Assembly: GCF_000472865.1 (NCBI RefSeq)
Contig: NZ_AXAP01000001.1
Location: forward strand, 1 to 64,000
Length of the DNA stretch: 64,000 bases
Direction of reading: 5' to 3'
Source of the DNA: Bradyrhizobium elkanii WSM2783
Lineage (GTDB): Bacteria; Pseudomonadota; Alphaproteobacteria; Rhizobiales; Xanthobacteraceae
The position numbers and the translations under genes were made by a program. Of this stretch, positions 52,865 through 61,791 are shown one piece after another. How positions within the stretch are numbered: position 1 is the first letter of the stretch; the number at the start of each line of letters is the position of its first letter. The notes below the pieces were generated by a model, which saw nothing but the letters and a program-made list of their open reading frames with translations, was not told where the DNA came from and ran no database searches.

Positions 52865-53977
52865 ATGGCTACGCGCGGCGGCCGAATGCTACCAGGATCG
52901 ACGCTCACTGTGGCACTTGCGGCAGTGGCATCTTCCCTGGTGCTAGCAGCCTGCGAGAGGGAAACAGAAACTGCAGCTGCACCCACGCCTCGCCCGGTTC
53001 GGACGATAACCGTCGTAAAGCGCGAGACGGGTACGCCGCTTACGTTTACCGGTCGCATCGAAGCCGAGGATGAGGTGAGCGTGGCTTTCCGGATTTCCGG
53101 ACGCCTCCTGGCGAACGACACCAAGCTTGGCGACCGGGTCAAAGCCGGGCAGGTTCTGGCGCAGTTGGAGTCCCAGAACGAGATGAACGGGCTGCGCCAG
53201 GCGCAGGCTGCCCTTGCCGCCGCGCAAGGCCAGCTGACGCAAGCACGCAACCATTTCGATCGTCAGCAGACCCTGCTCGCACAGGGATGGACCACACAAG
53301 CCAATTTTGATGTTGCATCAAAGGCGCAACAAACCGCTCAGTCACAGGTAGACGCGGCTGAGGCTCAGCTAAAATCCGCACATGACCTGGTCAGTTTCAC
53401 CGAGCTCCAGGCGGACGCGCCGGGTGTCATAACCGCGACAGGTCCCCGCGCCGGCGAAGTCGTCCAGGCCGGACAAATGATAGCCAGGATTGCGCGGCAG
53501 GACGGTCGCGATGCGGTGTTCGATGTCCCCGCCCAATTGATCAGGTCCGCATCGCCCAATCCGCAGATTACCGTACGCCTGACGGATGATCCGAAGGTCA
53601 CGGCGCAGGGGCGGATTCGCGAGGTCGCCGAGCAAGCCAACCCTGTAACCCGGACCTTTGAGGTCAAGGTCGGCTTGACCGATCCCCCCGCGGCAATGCG
53701 GCTCGGCGCGACCGTCGTGGGGCAGGTCCAGACCAATGCGGGGCCGATGATCGAAATTCCATCGACGGCCCTGACCAGGATGAATCAACAACCTGCGGTT
53801 TGGATTGTCGATCCGTCCACCAGCACTGCGTCAATACGCAACGTCGATGTCGCGCGATTCGATGAGGCGCAGGCGGTCATTTCCCAGGGACTTGATACCG
53901 GCGAAATTGTCGTCACCGCCGGAGTCCAGGCCCTTCATCCAGGTCAGAAGGTCCGCGTGCTCGGGTCAGGGTCATGA
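52865..53977 (+). CDS. RND efflux periplasmic adaptor, lipoprotein
   Basis: A 370-residue adaptor. The ATG at 52865 gives a signal with lipobox VLAAC (MLPGSTLTVALAAVASSLVL just before); earlier in-frame starts would bury it. Lipoyl halves are visible as EVSVAFRISGRLLANDTKLG and LQADAPGVITATGPRAGEVV, around a coiled hairpin at about 100-165. The gene overlaps the pump gene by 4 bp. It is the only adaptor of this second pump, unlike the double adaptors of the first. Confidence 0.93.
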   Translation: MATRGGRMLPGSTLTVALAAVASSLVLAACERETETAAAPTPRPVRTITVVKRETGTPLTFTGRIEAEDEVSVAFRISGRLLANDTKLGDRVKAGQVLAQLESQNEMNGLRQAQAALAAAQGQLTQARNHFDRQQTLLAQGWTTQANFDVASKAQQTAQSQVDAAEAQLKSAHDLVSFTELQADAPGVITATGPRAGEVVQAGQMIARIARQDGRDAVFDVPAQLIRSASPNPQITVRLTDDPKVTAQGRIREVAEQANPVTRTFEVKVGLTDPPAAMRLGATVVGQVQTNAGPMIEIPSTALTRMNQQPAVWIVDPSTSTASIRNVDVARFDEAQAVISQGLDTGEIVVTAGVQALHPGQKVRVLGSGS

Positions 53978-56900
53978 TCGGCGTCAATCTTTCCGACTGG
54001 GCGCTCAAGCGCCGTTCGCTCGTCGCCTATATCATGATCATTGCGGTGCTCGCTGGCGTTCTCTCCTATTTCCGGCTCGGCCGGAACGAGGATCCTGCCT
54101 TCATCATCAAGACTATGGTCGTTCAGGCCGCCTGGCCCGGCGCATCCGTCGAAGAGACGATGAAGCAGCTGACGGAGCGGCTCGAACGTAAATTGCAGGA
54201 TACGCCTCATCTGGACTTTCTGCGCAGCTTCACCCGGGCAGGCCTCACGACGATCTTCGTGAACCTGAAAGGAAGCGCCAGCGCGAAGGAGGTCTTAGAT
54301 ACCTGGTATCAGGTTCGAAAAAACATCGGCGATATCCGTCACACGCTCCCTGCCGGGGTCGTCGGACCCGGCTTCAATGACGATTTCGGCGACACGTTCG
54401 GTATTATATATGGCTTTACCAGCGACGGCTTCACGCAGCGTGAACTGCGCGACCGTGTCGAGGATATTCGCTCTAGGCTGCTTCTTGTGCCTGACGTGTC
54501 AAAGATCGAAATACTCGGCGCTCAAGACGAAGTCATCTTCATCGAGTTCTCGAAGCAGCAGCTCGCCACCCTTGGAATCGATCGCTCGGCGCTGATTGCA
54601 GCGCTGCAAGCACAAAACATCGTGCGACCATCGGGAGCGATCCAAACCGGAACCGAGCGCATTACGCTGCAGGTGTCGGGAGGCTTTCAATCCGAACAGG
54701 ACATCGCAAACATCAACTTCGCCGCCGGCGGCCGCATGCTGCGCCTGAGCGACATTGCGCAGGTGCGACGCGGCTATTCCGACCCGCCGGAGCCGATGTT
54801 TCGCGTCAACGGCCAGCCGGCCATCGGGCTCGCGATTGCGATGCGGGACGGTGGCGACATTCTTGCGCTCGGCAGAAACATCAAGAAGGCGATGGCGCAG
54901 ATCACCGAGGATTTGCCGATCGGAATCGAGCCGAAACTGGTTGCGGACCAGGCCGCCGTCGTAGACAAGGCGATCGGCGAGTTCATGACGTCGCTACTGC
55001 AGGCGATCGCCATCATCCTTGCCGTGAGCTTCATCAGTCTCGGCGTTCGTCCGGGCCTCATCATCGCGCTCGCGATTCCCTTGACGCTTGCGATCGTATT
55101 TCCCGTCATGCAAATCAGCAACATCGACATGCAGCGAGTATCCCTCGGCGCACTGATCATCGCCCTGGCCCTGCTCGTCGATGATGCGATGACGACCACT
55201 GACGCCACGCTCAACAGGCTGGCGCAGGGCGACAGCAAGGTCGAGGCCGCGACCTACGCATACCGGACCCATGCCTTCGCCATGCTCGCGGGAACGCTGG
55301 TGACGATCGCCGGCTTCATACCGGTCGGCTTTGCTGCCAGCAATGCGGGCGAATATACATTCTCGCTGTTTGCCGTGGTTGCCATCGCGCTGCTCGTGTC
55401 GTGGTTCGTTGCGGTCATCTTCACGCCGCTGCTGGGAGTTCTCATTCTCGCTCCGCCAACACAGACGGGCGACGCTGCTCCGGGCAGGGTTTTCCTCCTA
55501 TATCGAGGCTTCCTTAGCTTCGCGATGCGCGCAAAATGGTTGACGATCCTCGCCTCGCTCATGCTCTTCATCGCATCCATGCTCGCGATGCCTCTGCTCC
55601 CGCGGCAGTTCTTTCCGTCGTCCGATCGACCGGAACTGCTCGCTGATCTCAGCCTGCCGCAGAACTCATCGATCTATGCGAGCGAAACGGCCGCAAAACG
55701 CCTGGACGCGGCGTTGACCGGTGATCCGGATGTCGCGCGGTGGAGCACCTATGTGGGACACGGCGCAATTCGCTTCTACCTGCCCCTCAATGTCCAGTTG
55801 CCAAACGATTTTTTCACGCAGGCGGTCATCGTTGCAAAGGATGTCACGGCACGGGAACGGTTGCATGCGAAACTGGAGAAATTCCTCGCGGAGGAAATCC
55901 CAAACGCCATCGCGTTCGTTGCTCCGCTTGAGCTTGGGCCGCCGGTTGGATGGCCGGTGCAATATCGCGTGAGCGGTCCCGACCTCGCGCGGGTGCGTGA
56001 AATCGCGCTCAAGGTGGCGCAGATCGTTGCCACCGACCCCAGGGCCAGGCAGGTGAATTTCGACTGGATGGAGCCCGACCGCCAGGTGCGCATTCGTGTT
56101 GATCAGGATGAAGCCCGCCTTCTCGGTCTCAGCTCGCAGGCGATAGCCTCTGTCCTGAACACCGTAATATCCGGAACACCCATCACTCAGGTTCGCGATG
56201 ATATCTACCTGGTCAACGTGGTGGCGCGCGCAGTCGACGAACAGCGTGTTTCGCTTGATGGTCTGCGTACGCTGCAGGTGCCGCTGCCGGGCGGGCAAAC
56301 GGTTCCGCTCAGCCAGTTTGCCAGCTTCGAATATGAACAGGAATTTCCCCTGATCTGGCGGCGCGACCGCGTTCCGACCCTGACCGTCCAGGCTGCTCTC
56401 GCCGGCGACGCACTGCCGGACACGGTGGTGGGCTCGCTCACGCCGGCCATCGAGAACCTCAAAAAGACCCTTCCTGCATCGTACGATGTGGTCGTCGGCG
56501 GGACGGTGGAGGAGAGCAGGAAGTCGCAGGCCTCCGTCATGGCCGTGGTCCCCCTGATGTTGCTCGCCATGTTCACCATTCTCATGGCGCAACTGCAAAG
56601 CTTCTCACGATTGTTCATGGTCGCCACCGTGGCGCCTCTCGGTCTGATTGGAGTCGTTGCGGCACTGCTGGTGTCCAATCGCCCGTTGGGCTTCGTCGCA
56701 ATTCTCGGCGTCCTCGCACTGCTCGGCATGATCAGCAAGAACGCGGTGATCCTGATCGGCCAGATCGACGCGGAGCGCGCCGGGGGGAAAAGCCCGTGGG
56801 AGGCTGCCGTGGATGCCAGCAGCTCCCGGTTCCGTCCGATCATGCTGACGGCCCTGTCCACGATCCTCGGCATGATACCCATCGCTCCAACGGTGTTCTG

Positions 56901-57045
56901 GGGGCCGATGGCCTTTGCGATCATGGGCGGCCTGTTGGTCGCGACCATTCTGACGCTGGTGCTTCTACCTACCTTGTATGTCACCTGGTTCGGGGGGAAG
57001 GAAGCCGCCGACGCTTCCGTTTCATCAGCTCAGGCAGGACCATGA
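53974..57045 (+). CDS. RND efflux pump inner-membrane transporter (second system)
   Basis: A 1023-residue RND pump, paralogous to the one at 35328-38477: both begin with an NLSDWAL start and share LGRNEDPAFIIKTMVVQAAW-type sequence. Proton-relay Asps are in LALLVDDAMTTTDATL near residue 403. The two periplasmic loops and second membrane block are complete (GVLALLGMISKNAVILIGQ near 915). It lacks a dedicated regulator nearby. It ends with a hairpin at 57126-57149, convergent with the Mrp operon. Confidence 0.95.
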   Translation: MIGVNLSDWALKRRSLVAYIMIIAVLAGVLSYFRLGRNEDPAFIIKTMVVQAAWPGASVEETMKQLTERLERKLQDTPHLDFLRSFTRAGLTTIFVNLKGSASAKEVLDTWYQVRKNIGDIRHTLPAGVVGPGFNDDFGDTFGIIYGFTSDGFTQRELRDRVEDIRSRLLLVPDVSKIEILGAQDEVIFIEFSKQQLATLGIDRSALIAALQAQNIVRPSGAIQTGTERITLQVSGGFQSEQDIANINFAAGGRMLRLSDIAQVRRGYSDPPEPMFRVNGQPAIGLAIAMRDGGDILALGRNIKKAMAQITEDLPIGIEPKLVADQAAVVDKAIGEFMTSLLQAIAIILAVSFISLGVRPGLIIALAIPLTLAIVFPVMQISNIDMQRVSLGALIIALALLVDDAMTTTDATLNRLAQGDSKVEAATYAYRTHAFAMLAGTLVTIAGFIPVGFAASNAGEYTFSLFAVVAIALLVSWFVAVIFTPLLGVLILAPPTQTGDAAPGRVFLLYRGFLSFAMRAKWLTILASLMLFIASMLAMPLLPRQFFPSSDRPELLADLSLPQNSSIYASETAAKRLDAALTGDPDVARWSTYVGHGAIRFYLPLNVQLPNDFFTQAVIVAKDVTARERLHAKLEKFLAEEIPNAIAFVAPLELGPPVGWPVQYRVSGPDLARVREIALKVAQIVATDPRARQVNFDWMEPDRQVRIRVDQDEARLLGLSSQAIASVLNTVISGTPITQVRDDIYLVNVVARAVDEQRVSLDGLRTLQVPLPGGQTVPLSQFASFEYEQEFPLIWRRDRVPTLTVQAALAGDALPDTVVGSLTPAIENLKKTLPASYDVVVGGTVEESRKSQASVMAVVPLMLLAMFTILMAQLQSFSRLFMVATVAPLGLIGVVAALLVSNRPLGFVAILGVLALLGMISKNAVILIGQIDAERAGGKSPWEAAVDASSSRFRPIMLTALSTILGMIPIAPTVFWGPMAFAIMGGLLVATILTLVLLPTLYVTWFGGKEAADASVSSAQAGP

Positions 57046-57125
57046 GAAAGTGGCTGTGGCGTGAGGGCTGCCTCGTTGCGTATCCACAACGGCGAGGCAT
57101 AGCCGATCAGAACGGCCTTGTGCGG

Positions 57126-57149
57126 TTGTCGGCCTCAACAGGCCGACAA
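57126..57149. terminator. 10-bp perfect stem-loop between convergent operons
   Basis: TTGTCGGCCT (57126-57135) and AGGCCGACAA (57140-57149) form a perfect stem with a 4-base loop in the 208-bp gap between the RND and Mrp operons. Being symmetric, it could stop transcripts from both sides. There is no T-run, so it may only be a 3'-end stabiliser. Confidence 0.5.
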
Positions 57150-57253
57150 GCATGGTTCCGGAGGCATTGCTCGAGGGGAGTCAAGGCGGTCGAAACGCAT
57201 CGTGTGTCGGCAATGCGCGAGCTCCGGATGTCGTCGACGGCTGAACTGGTCCG

Positions 57254-59095
57254 CTACGCAAAGAGCTGGTGGCGCCCTGACGCTGGCCGCGCTTGCATTC
57301 GCATCACGAGCCCATCAGCATTGCAGCCGCCGAACAGCAGCACCAGCACAAGGAGGGTCACGCCTGCCACAGGCCATTGGCGGAGAAAACCATCACTCCT
57401 TTCAATGAGGTCGCCCAGGGCGAGGCCGATGCGTCGGATTGGGTCGACTACCGCGAGAGGAGGCTTCCAGGAGGTTATATGTGCAGGCGGAGGCCCCCAG
57501 CGACCCAGCAAAGTCGCGACCACCGTGCCTCCCAGGATGGGTAACAGCACCTTGGACAGCGTCTTGGATACCGCCTCGGGGCCAAGCCGGTAAGATGGGA
57601 TGCCTTGCGCGATCGGTAGATACGCCTCCCAAGGCAGAAGGCCGAGCAACAGCGAGCATAGCGCCAGCGCGAGCGCTGCCGTCTCCTGAATGCGCAGTGC
57701 GGGGCGATCCGAAGCGATCGGCGCCTTTGCGGGTGCGAGCACGTGTGCCAGCACCAGCAGAACATATGCGGCGGTGAAAATTCCGCCTGCCTGGAGCACG
57801 ACCGCCCACCACCACTGCCCTTTCTCTGCTGCGGCCTGGAGCAACAGCTCCTTCGCCAGATATGCGCCGCTCGGTTGTATGCCCATCAATGCAACGCCGC
57901 CCAGCGCGAAGGCCAGGACCGCGATGGGCAGCGCCCGCCAGACACCGCCGAGTCCTGCGATGCGATCCTGACCCAGGACTGCGTAGATCGACCCGGCCGC
58001 CAGGAACATCGCTGCTTTTGCGGTGGCGTGAGAGACTGCCTGCAGCAAACCGCCCGCCAAGGCTCCGCCACTCTCGAGCTGTCCCGAAGCACTGAGCGCG
58101 AGCGGAAACATCAGAAACAGATACCCGATTTGGGCCAGCGTCGAATAAGCAATCACAAGCTTGAGTCGTTCTTGTCGAAGAGCGACAACGCTACCGAACA
58201 CGATCGCTGCCCCGCCAAGCGCCGCGAGCAGCTGCGTGGCGGCGAAGCCAGGCAGTCCGGGCATGACCTGGAACCAGAGCCGCACCAGGATGAAGAAAGA
58301 TCCCTTCACAACAAGGCCGGACAGGATTGCGCTGGCGGCAGCCGGCGCGCCGGCGTGGGCAGGCGGCAGCCAGAGATACAGTGGGAAGAGCGCGGTCTTG
58401 GCCAGAAGACCTGTCGTCATCAATGCCGCAGCGACGAGCGTAGCAGGCTGCGCGCGAACCCGGTGCGACAGCAGCACGATATCAAGGGTGCCGTAAAGAC
58501 CATAGAAGAGTGTCGTGCCGAGCAAATAGAGGACCGAACCGGTCAGCGCGAACAGCAGATATCGCAGCGCAGCCTGAAGCGTCTCCGCGCGGCCATCCAG
58601 GGATACCAGCGGAACGGCGGCGAATGTTACCAGTTCCAGAGCGACATAGAGAGTGAAGAGGTCTCCGCCCAGGAAGACTATATTGAGCGCTGCCCAGATG
58701 CCCAGGAGCAATATCCAGAACGCGAAGGGCGCGCGGGACTCCGCAGCGGCGGGACGAAAATCGGCGCCGGCAAAAACACCAACCGCAGAGATCACGACCG
58801 CCGCTACCATCATCATCACTGCCGACAATCCGTCCGCGCGCAAGGCCACGCCGAGCGGGGGCGCCCAGGCGCCGAGCAGATAGACAAGCGGGCCGTCGCT
58901 CTGCTGCAGGGCCACGAGGATCGCCGCGGCTATCGCGAGCCCGAACAGGATGGTTGCGAACGCGAGCCGCTCGATGTGCCGGCCACCGACAACGAAGGCG
59001 AGCAGGACGCCTGCCACGGGGACGATGATCGACAGCACCAGCAGGAACCCGCGCGTCGTCGTCACCGCGTCCAGAACTGTGGCGGGATACGACAT
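57254..59095 (-). CDS. mnhD: Mrp/Mnh-type antiporter subunit D (NuoL/M/N-like)
   Basis: A 613-residue membrane protein with about 14-15 hydrophobic segments, homologous to the proton-pumping subunits of complex I. Conserved features are the Glu in YVALELVTFAAVPLVSLDG near residue 155 and the Lys in GLLAKTALFPLYLWLPPAHA near 240. It is longer than the usual MrpD (about 500), owing to a C-terminal extension with a further hydrophobic segment (VAGVTLLVLVLLFGG). Its ATG overlaps the MnhC stop. It is the only large proton-channel subunit in the operon, so it carries the ion translocation alone. Confidence 0.92.
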   Translation of the reverse strand: MSYPATVLDAVTTTRGFLLVLSIIVPVAGVLLAFVVGGRHIERLAFATILFGLAIAAAILVALQQSDGPLVYLLGAWAPPLGVALRADGLSAVMMMVAAVVISAVGVFAGADFRPAAAESRAPFAFWILLLGIWAALNIVFLGGDLFTLYVALELVTFAAVPLVSLDGRAETLQAALRYLLFALTGSVLYLLGTTLFYGLYGTLDIVLLSHRVRAQPATLVAAALMTTGLLAKTALFPLYLWLPPAHAGAPAAASAILSGLVVKGSFFILVRLWFQVMPGLPGFAATQLLAALGGAAIVFGSVVALRQERLKLVIAYSTLAQIGYLFLMFPLALSASGQLESGGALAGGLLQAVSHATAKAAMFLAAGSIYAVLGQDRIAGLGGVWRALPIAVLAFALGGVALMGIQPSGAYLAKELLLQAAAEKGQWWWAVVLQAGGIFTAAYVLLVLAHVLAPAKAPIASDRPALRIQETAALALALCSLLLGLLPWEAYLPIAQGIPSYRLGPEAVSKTLSKVLLPILGGTVVATLLGRWGPPPAHITSWKPPLAVVDPIRRIGLALGDLIERSDGFLRQWPVAGVTLLVLVLLFGGCNADGLVMRMQARPASGRHQLFA

Positions 59096-59436
59096 CAGTC
59101 ACCGGATTGATTGATGCTCGCGCTCGCCGGCGCGTCATCGCGCAACGTAGCCGAACCGGCGGTCTGAAAGAGCCGCAGCAACAACGCGACGGCCAAAGCC
59201 GTTGCGGAAAACGCGACGACGATACCGGTGATGACCAAGGCCTGCGGCACCGGATCATTGCCAAAACCCGCTGCCGCGCCCCGTCGGCCGACGACGCCGA
59301 GCAGGAGAAATACGCCGCTACCCATCAGATTGAAGGCGACGATCTTGCGAAGCGGCTGCGGATTCGTGATGAGGCCGTAGAGTCCGAACCCTACAGCAGC
59401 CGCGGCGTACAGGCCAAATATCGTCGTGTCGGTCAT
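59095..59436 (-). CDS. mnhC: Mrp/Mnh-type antiporter subunit C (NuoK-like)
   Basis: A 113-residue protein with three membrane segments, NuoK-like (IFGLYAAAAVGFGLYGLITN, KIVAFNLMGSGVFLLLGVVG and VPQALVITGIVVAFSATALA). The VPQALVITGIVVAFSATAL block is the family signature. Start at 59436 overlaps the stop of the A/B fusion gene; its own stop overlaps mnhD. Works with subunit D in the cation/proton antiporter. Confidence 0.92.
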   Translation of the reverse strand: MTDTTIFGLYAAAAVGFGLYGLITNPQPLRKIVAFNLMGSGVFLLLGVVGRRGAAAGFGNDPVPQALVITGIVVAFSATALAVALLLRLFQTAGSATLRDDAPASASINQSGD

Positions 59437-60380
59437 CGCTGGGGGCTCCGTTCCGGCGCACCGGCGACCAGCAGGCCGAGCGTGACCGCAATCGTCAGGA
59501 CCATGGCGACCTCGATACCGAGAATTAGCGGCTTGGCGTTCGTCGGCGGATAGGCAAGGAATGCCAGACCAAAACAGACCCCACCGAGACCGACGGCAAG
59601 GAACACGCCAGGACCGGCGATCAGGACGAGCCGTAGCCATCGGCCGCTTGCGGGAGGTGTGTCCGTCAATCCGGCCATGATGACGAGCAGCCACATGGCC
59701 GCGAGCATCGAGCCGCCCTGAAAGGCTCCGCCGGGGTGGTCCGCTCCCGTCCAGAACATGTAGATGCCCACGACGATGCCGACCGGTGGTAACAAGCGCG
59801 CCAGAAAGGCGAAGACGCCGTGCGGATCGGCTTGGTGCCGCGGCCCCGGGCGCCCTCCCCAGGCCTGGTCGGATGCAAGCGACCAAACACCCACGATCGC
59901 CAGCAAAAGCACGACTTTCTCGAGCATGGTGTCCATGGCGCGAAAGGCCATGAGGACATTGGTGACCGGATTGGCCAGGCCTGTCGCCGAGGCATTTGCG
60001 ATGGCCGCCGGAGCGAGCGTCGGTGCGGGATCAGGCAGGAGCAGGACCGCGGCCGAGAGCGCCGCCGCGACCATCACGGAGGCTCCCGCCGCGCCGAGAC
60101 GCACGATCTTGCCCGGCGTTTCCGCCGCCGCCGCCGGCTCGCTGGCTCGCAGACGTGCAGCCGCACCTAGTAGCAGCACGCCTCCCAATCCTCCGCCGAT
60201 TGCGGCCTCGGTCAACGCAACATCGACAGCGTCCAGACGCACCCAAATGAGCGGGACCAACAGCCCGTAAGCGACATAGCCCACGGTTGCCGCAAAGGTC
60301 TCGCGCGCCGCTATCGTCCAGGCCCCCAAGCCCAGCACCACTGCGCCGAGCACCATCTCTAGGATGGTCGCTACGGTCAT
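59433..60380 (-). CDS. mnhB: fusion of MrpA C-terminal domain (DUF4040) with MrpB
   Basis: A 315-residue membrane protein. Residues 1 to about 80 are a DUF4040/MbhD-like region (TVGYVAYGLLVPLIWVRLDA, DVALTEAAIGGG). An MbhE-like linker follows (NPVTNVLMAFRAMDTMLEKV) and then the MrpB domain (PPVGIVVGIYMFWTGADHPG, GAFQGGSMLAAMWLLVIMAG). In standard Mrp the first part is the tail of the large MrpA, so here it exists without the NuoL-like body. The ATG at 60380 overlaps mnhG. Confidence 0.88.
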   Translation of the reverse strand: MTVATILEMVLGAVVLGLGAWTIAARETFAATVGYVAYGLLVPLIWVRLDAVDVALTEAAIGGGLGGVLLLGAAARLRASEPAAAAETPGKIVRLGAAGASVMVAAALSAAVLLLPDPAPTLAPAAIANASATGLANPVTNVLMAFRAMDTMLEKVVLLLAIVGVWSLASDQAWGGRPGPRHQADPHGVFAFLARLLPPVGIVVGIYMFWTGADHPGGAFQGGSMLAAMWLLVIMAGLTDTPPASGRWLRLVLIAGPGVFLAVGLGGVCFGLAFLAYPPTNAKPLILGIEVAMVLTIAVTLGLLVAGAPERSPQR

Positions 60381-60670
60381 CTCGCAGGTCCACCTTGGCG
60401 TGCGGCGCGCGCAATCAGCTGAGAGACCGTCGCGCCCGCCAGCAACACAAGCAGCCAAATGCCGACCAGCTTCAACCCGTGGCGCACGCTGCCCGCTTGT
60501 GGGAGCAGCCCGAGCACAACGAGACCCAGGCCGAGGTTGTCTGCCTTGGTCAGCGCATGCAGCCGCGTCAGGGTATCGGGAAAGCGAAGAAGGCCGACGG
60601 TGCCTGCAAGAAAAAAGAACGCGCCCGCCGATACGGCGGCGATAGTCAGAATATCCAGTGCGAAGCTCAT
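60377..60670 (-). CDS. mnhG: Mrp/Mnh-type antiporter subunit G
   Basis: A 97-residue protein with three hydrophobic segments. The family signature GLLRFPDTLTRLHALTKADN is at residues 26-45. Both ends overlap neighbouring genes by 4 bp (ATGA). Part of the membrane antiporter complex; its exact role is structural or assembly. Confidence 0.93.
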   Translation of the reverse strand: MSFALDILTIAAVSAGAFFFLAGTVGLLRFPDTLTRLHALTKADNLGLGLVVLGLLPQAGSVRHGLKLVGIWLLVLLAGATVSQLIARAARQGGPAR

Positions 60671-60957
60671 CTATCCTCCGTCGAGCTGGCCTCATCAGCG
60701 TCCAGATGGGGAAGTCCCTTTTTGACAAACGCGATGGAAGCGAAGGTGGCGAGAAGGGCGACAGTCAATGCGACGTCGGCAGCCGCAGGTACGCCCGTCA
60801 CGGCCCCGAGCAGGAGCAGCGCCGCGATACCTCCGGTCCCGATCAGCTGCGCCGCCATCATGCGGTCTGCGTCTCCCGGACCGCGTAGGATGGGCACCAA
60901 GCCAAGCGCCAGCATCGCTAGAATGAAGCCGAGCGCAGCGGTCAGGAACTCAGTCAT
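60667..60957 (-). CDS. mnhF: Mrp/Mnh-type antiporter subunit F
   Basis: A 96-residue three-span protein. The signature LRGPGDADRMMAAQLIGTGG near residues 24-43 is typical of MrpF. It overlaps mnhE by 8 bp and mnhG by 4 bp. Confidence 0.93.
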   Translation of the reverse strand: MTEFLTAALGFILAMLALGLVPILRGPGDADRMMAAQLIGTGGIAALLLLGAVTGVPAAADVALTVALLATFASIAFVKKGLPHLDADEASSTEDR

Positions 60958-61459
60958 TGGTAAGCGCTCGGGACAATGCCGCTTCCCCTGCCGTAAGCTG
61001 TGCTACAACCGGCTGTCCGACATCGAGACAGTGGTAGACGAGCTGTCCTTTCTCGGTTCCAGTCGGCAGCGTGCCTGGCAGCAGGCTGGTGAGCGTGGTG
61101 AACAGATTACGACCGGCACCGCGCGGAAGACCGATTGGGTAGGCCACGAACCCAGGTTGCAGGGGCAGCTGAGGATCGAGCGCGCGCCGTGCGACATCCG
61201 CACCGGCCACGACGGACTCGTACAGGAAGGGCAACGCCAGTTGTGCGATGGCACGAGCTAAGCCGCGCGAGGCCCGTGGCGCCAGTAAGCGCAGGCTCGT
61301 CCAGGTCGCTGCGGCGACGGCTCCGGCCGCGGCAGGAAAGTCCCAGGCGTCAGCCCCAGCAAGCACGAGCCAGATGCAGAGGAACAATGCCGCTCGCGAA
61401 GCGGCACTCGACCACAATCCCCTGTAGGTCGCTTCTGCTTCGTTTCCGGGAACGCTCAT
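60950..61459 (-). CDS. mnhE: Mrp/Mnh-type antiporter subunit E
   Basis: A 169-residue protein with two N-terminal membrane segments and the cytoplasmic domain typical of MrpE (FLYESVVAGADVARRALDPQ near 80-100, then TLTSLLPGTLPTG and LVYHCLDVGQPV). It is the first gene of the mnhEFG-A'B-C-D operon, behind GGAG, and begins 38 bp after the DUF3551-like gene. Confidence 0.92.
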   Translation of the reverse strand: MSVPGNEAEATYRGLWSSAASRAALFLCIWLVLAGADAWDFPAAAGAVAAATWTSLRLLAPRASRGLARAIAQLALPFLYESVVAGADVARRALDPQLPLQPGFVAYPIGLPRGAGRNLFTTLTSLLPGTLPTGTEKGQLVYHCLDVGQPVVAQLTAGEAALSRALTND

Positions 61460-61497
61460 AAGCGCATCTCCCGCTCCGAAGGCCTCCTCTCAAACAC

Positions 61498-61791
61498 CTA
61501 TCGGGATTGGAATCCCTCGATCAGGATCGGCTGGCATCGTTGGCGGCGCGGCGTTGTGAGGAGGTCGATTGCGTACTGTCTCCTAGCGCTCGATGGCCGG
61601 TGAACGCAAGTGCCTCCTCCGCCGGCGGATGCGCGGCATTGTTGTTCGGTGGCATACGCGCAACGGAGGCTTCCTCTCATTTTGGCGCACCAGTCGCGTC
61701 CCCCCGGGGTATTCCCCGGCGTGACCAGGCCCATCATGCTCAACGTGAGTGCGATGGTACTTGCCGCCAACATCAACTTTCGCATCCTCAT
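61498..61791 (-). CDS. small secreted DUF3551-like protein
   Basis: A 97-residue protein with signal peptide (MRMRKLMLAASTIALTLSMM, cut near the PGNTPGG region). Four Cys lie in the pattern DWCAKMRGSLRCAYATEQQC, then GTCVH, which is the DUF3551 pattern common in Bradyrhizobium. It lies just upstream of the antiporter operon on the same strand. The C-terminal 30 residues extend beyond the usual family length and may be read-through. Function unknown. Confidence 0.7.
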   Translation of the reverse strand: MRMRKLMLAASTIALTLSMMGLVTPGNTPGGRDWCAKMRGSLRCAYATEQQCRASAGGGGTCVHRPSSARRQYAIDLLTTPRRQRCQPILIEGFQSR

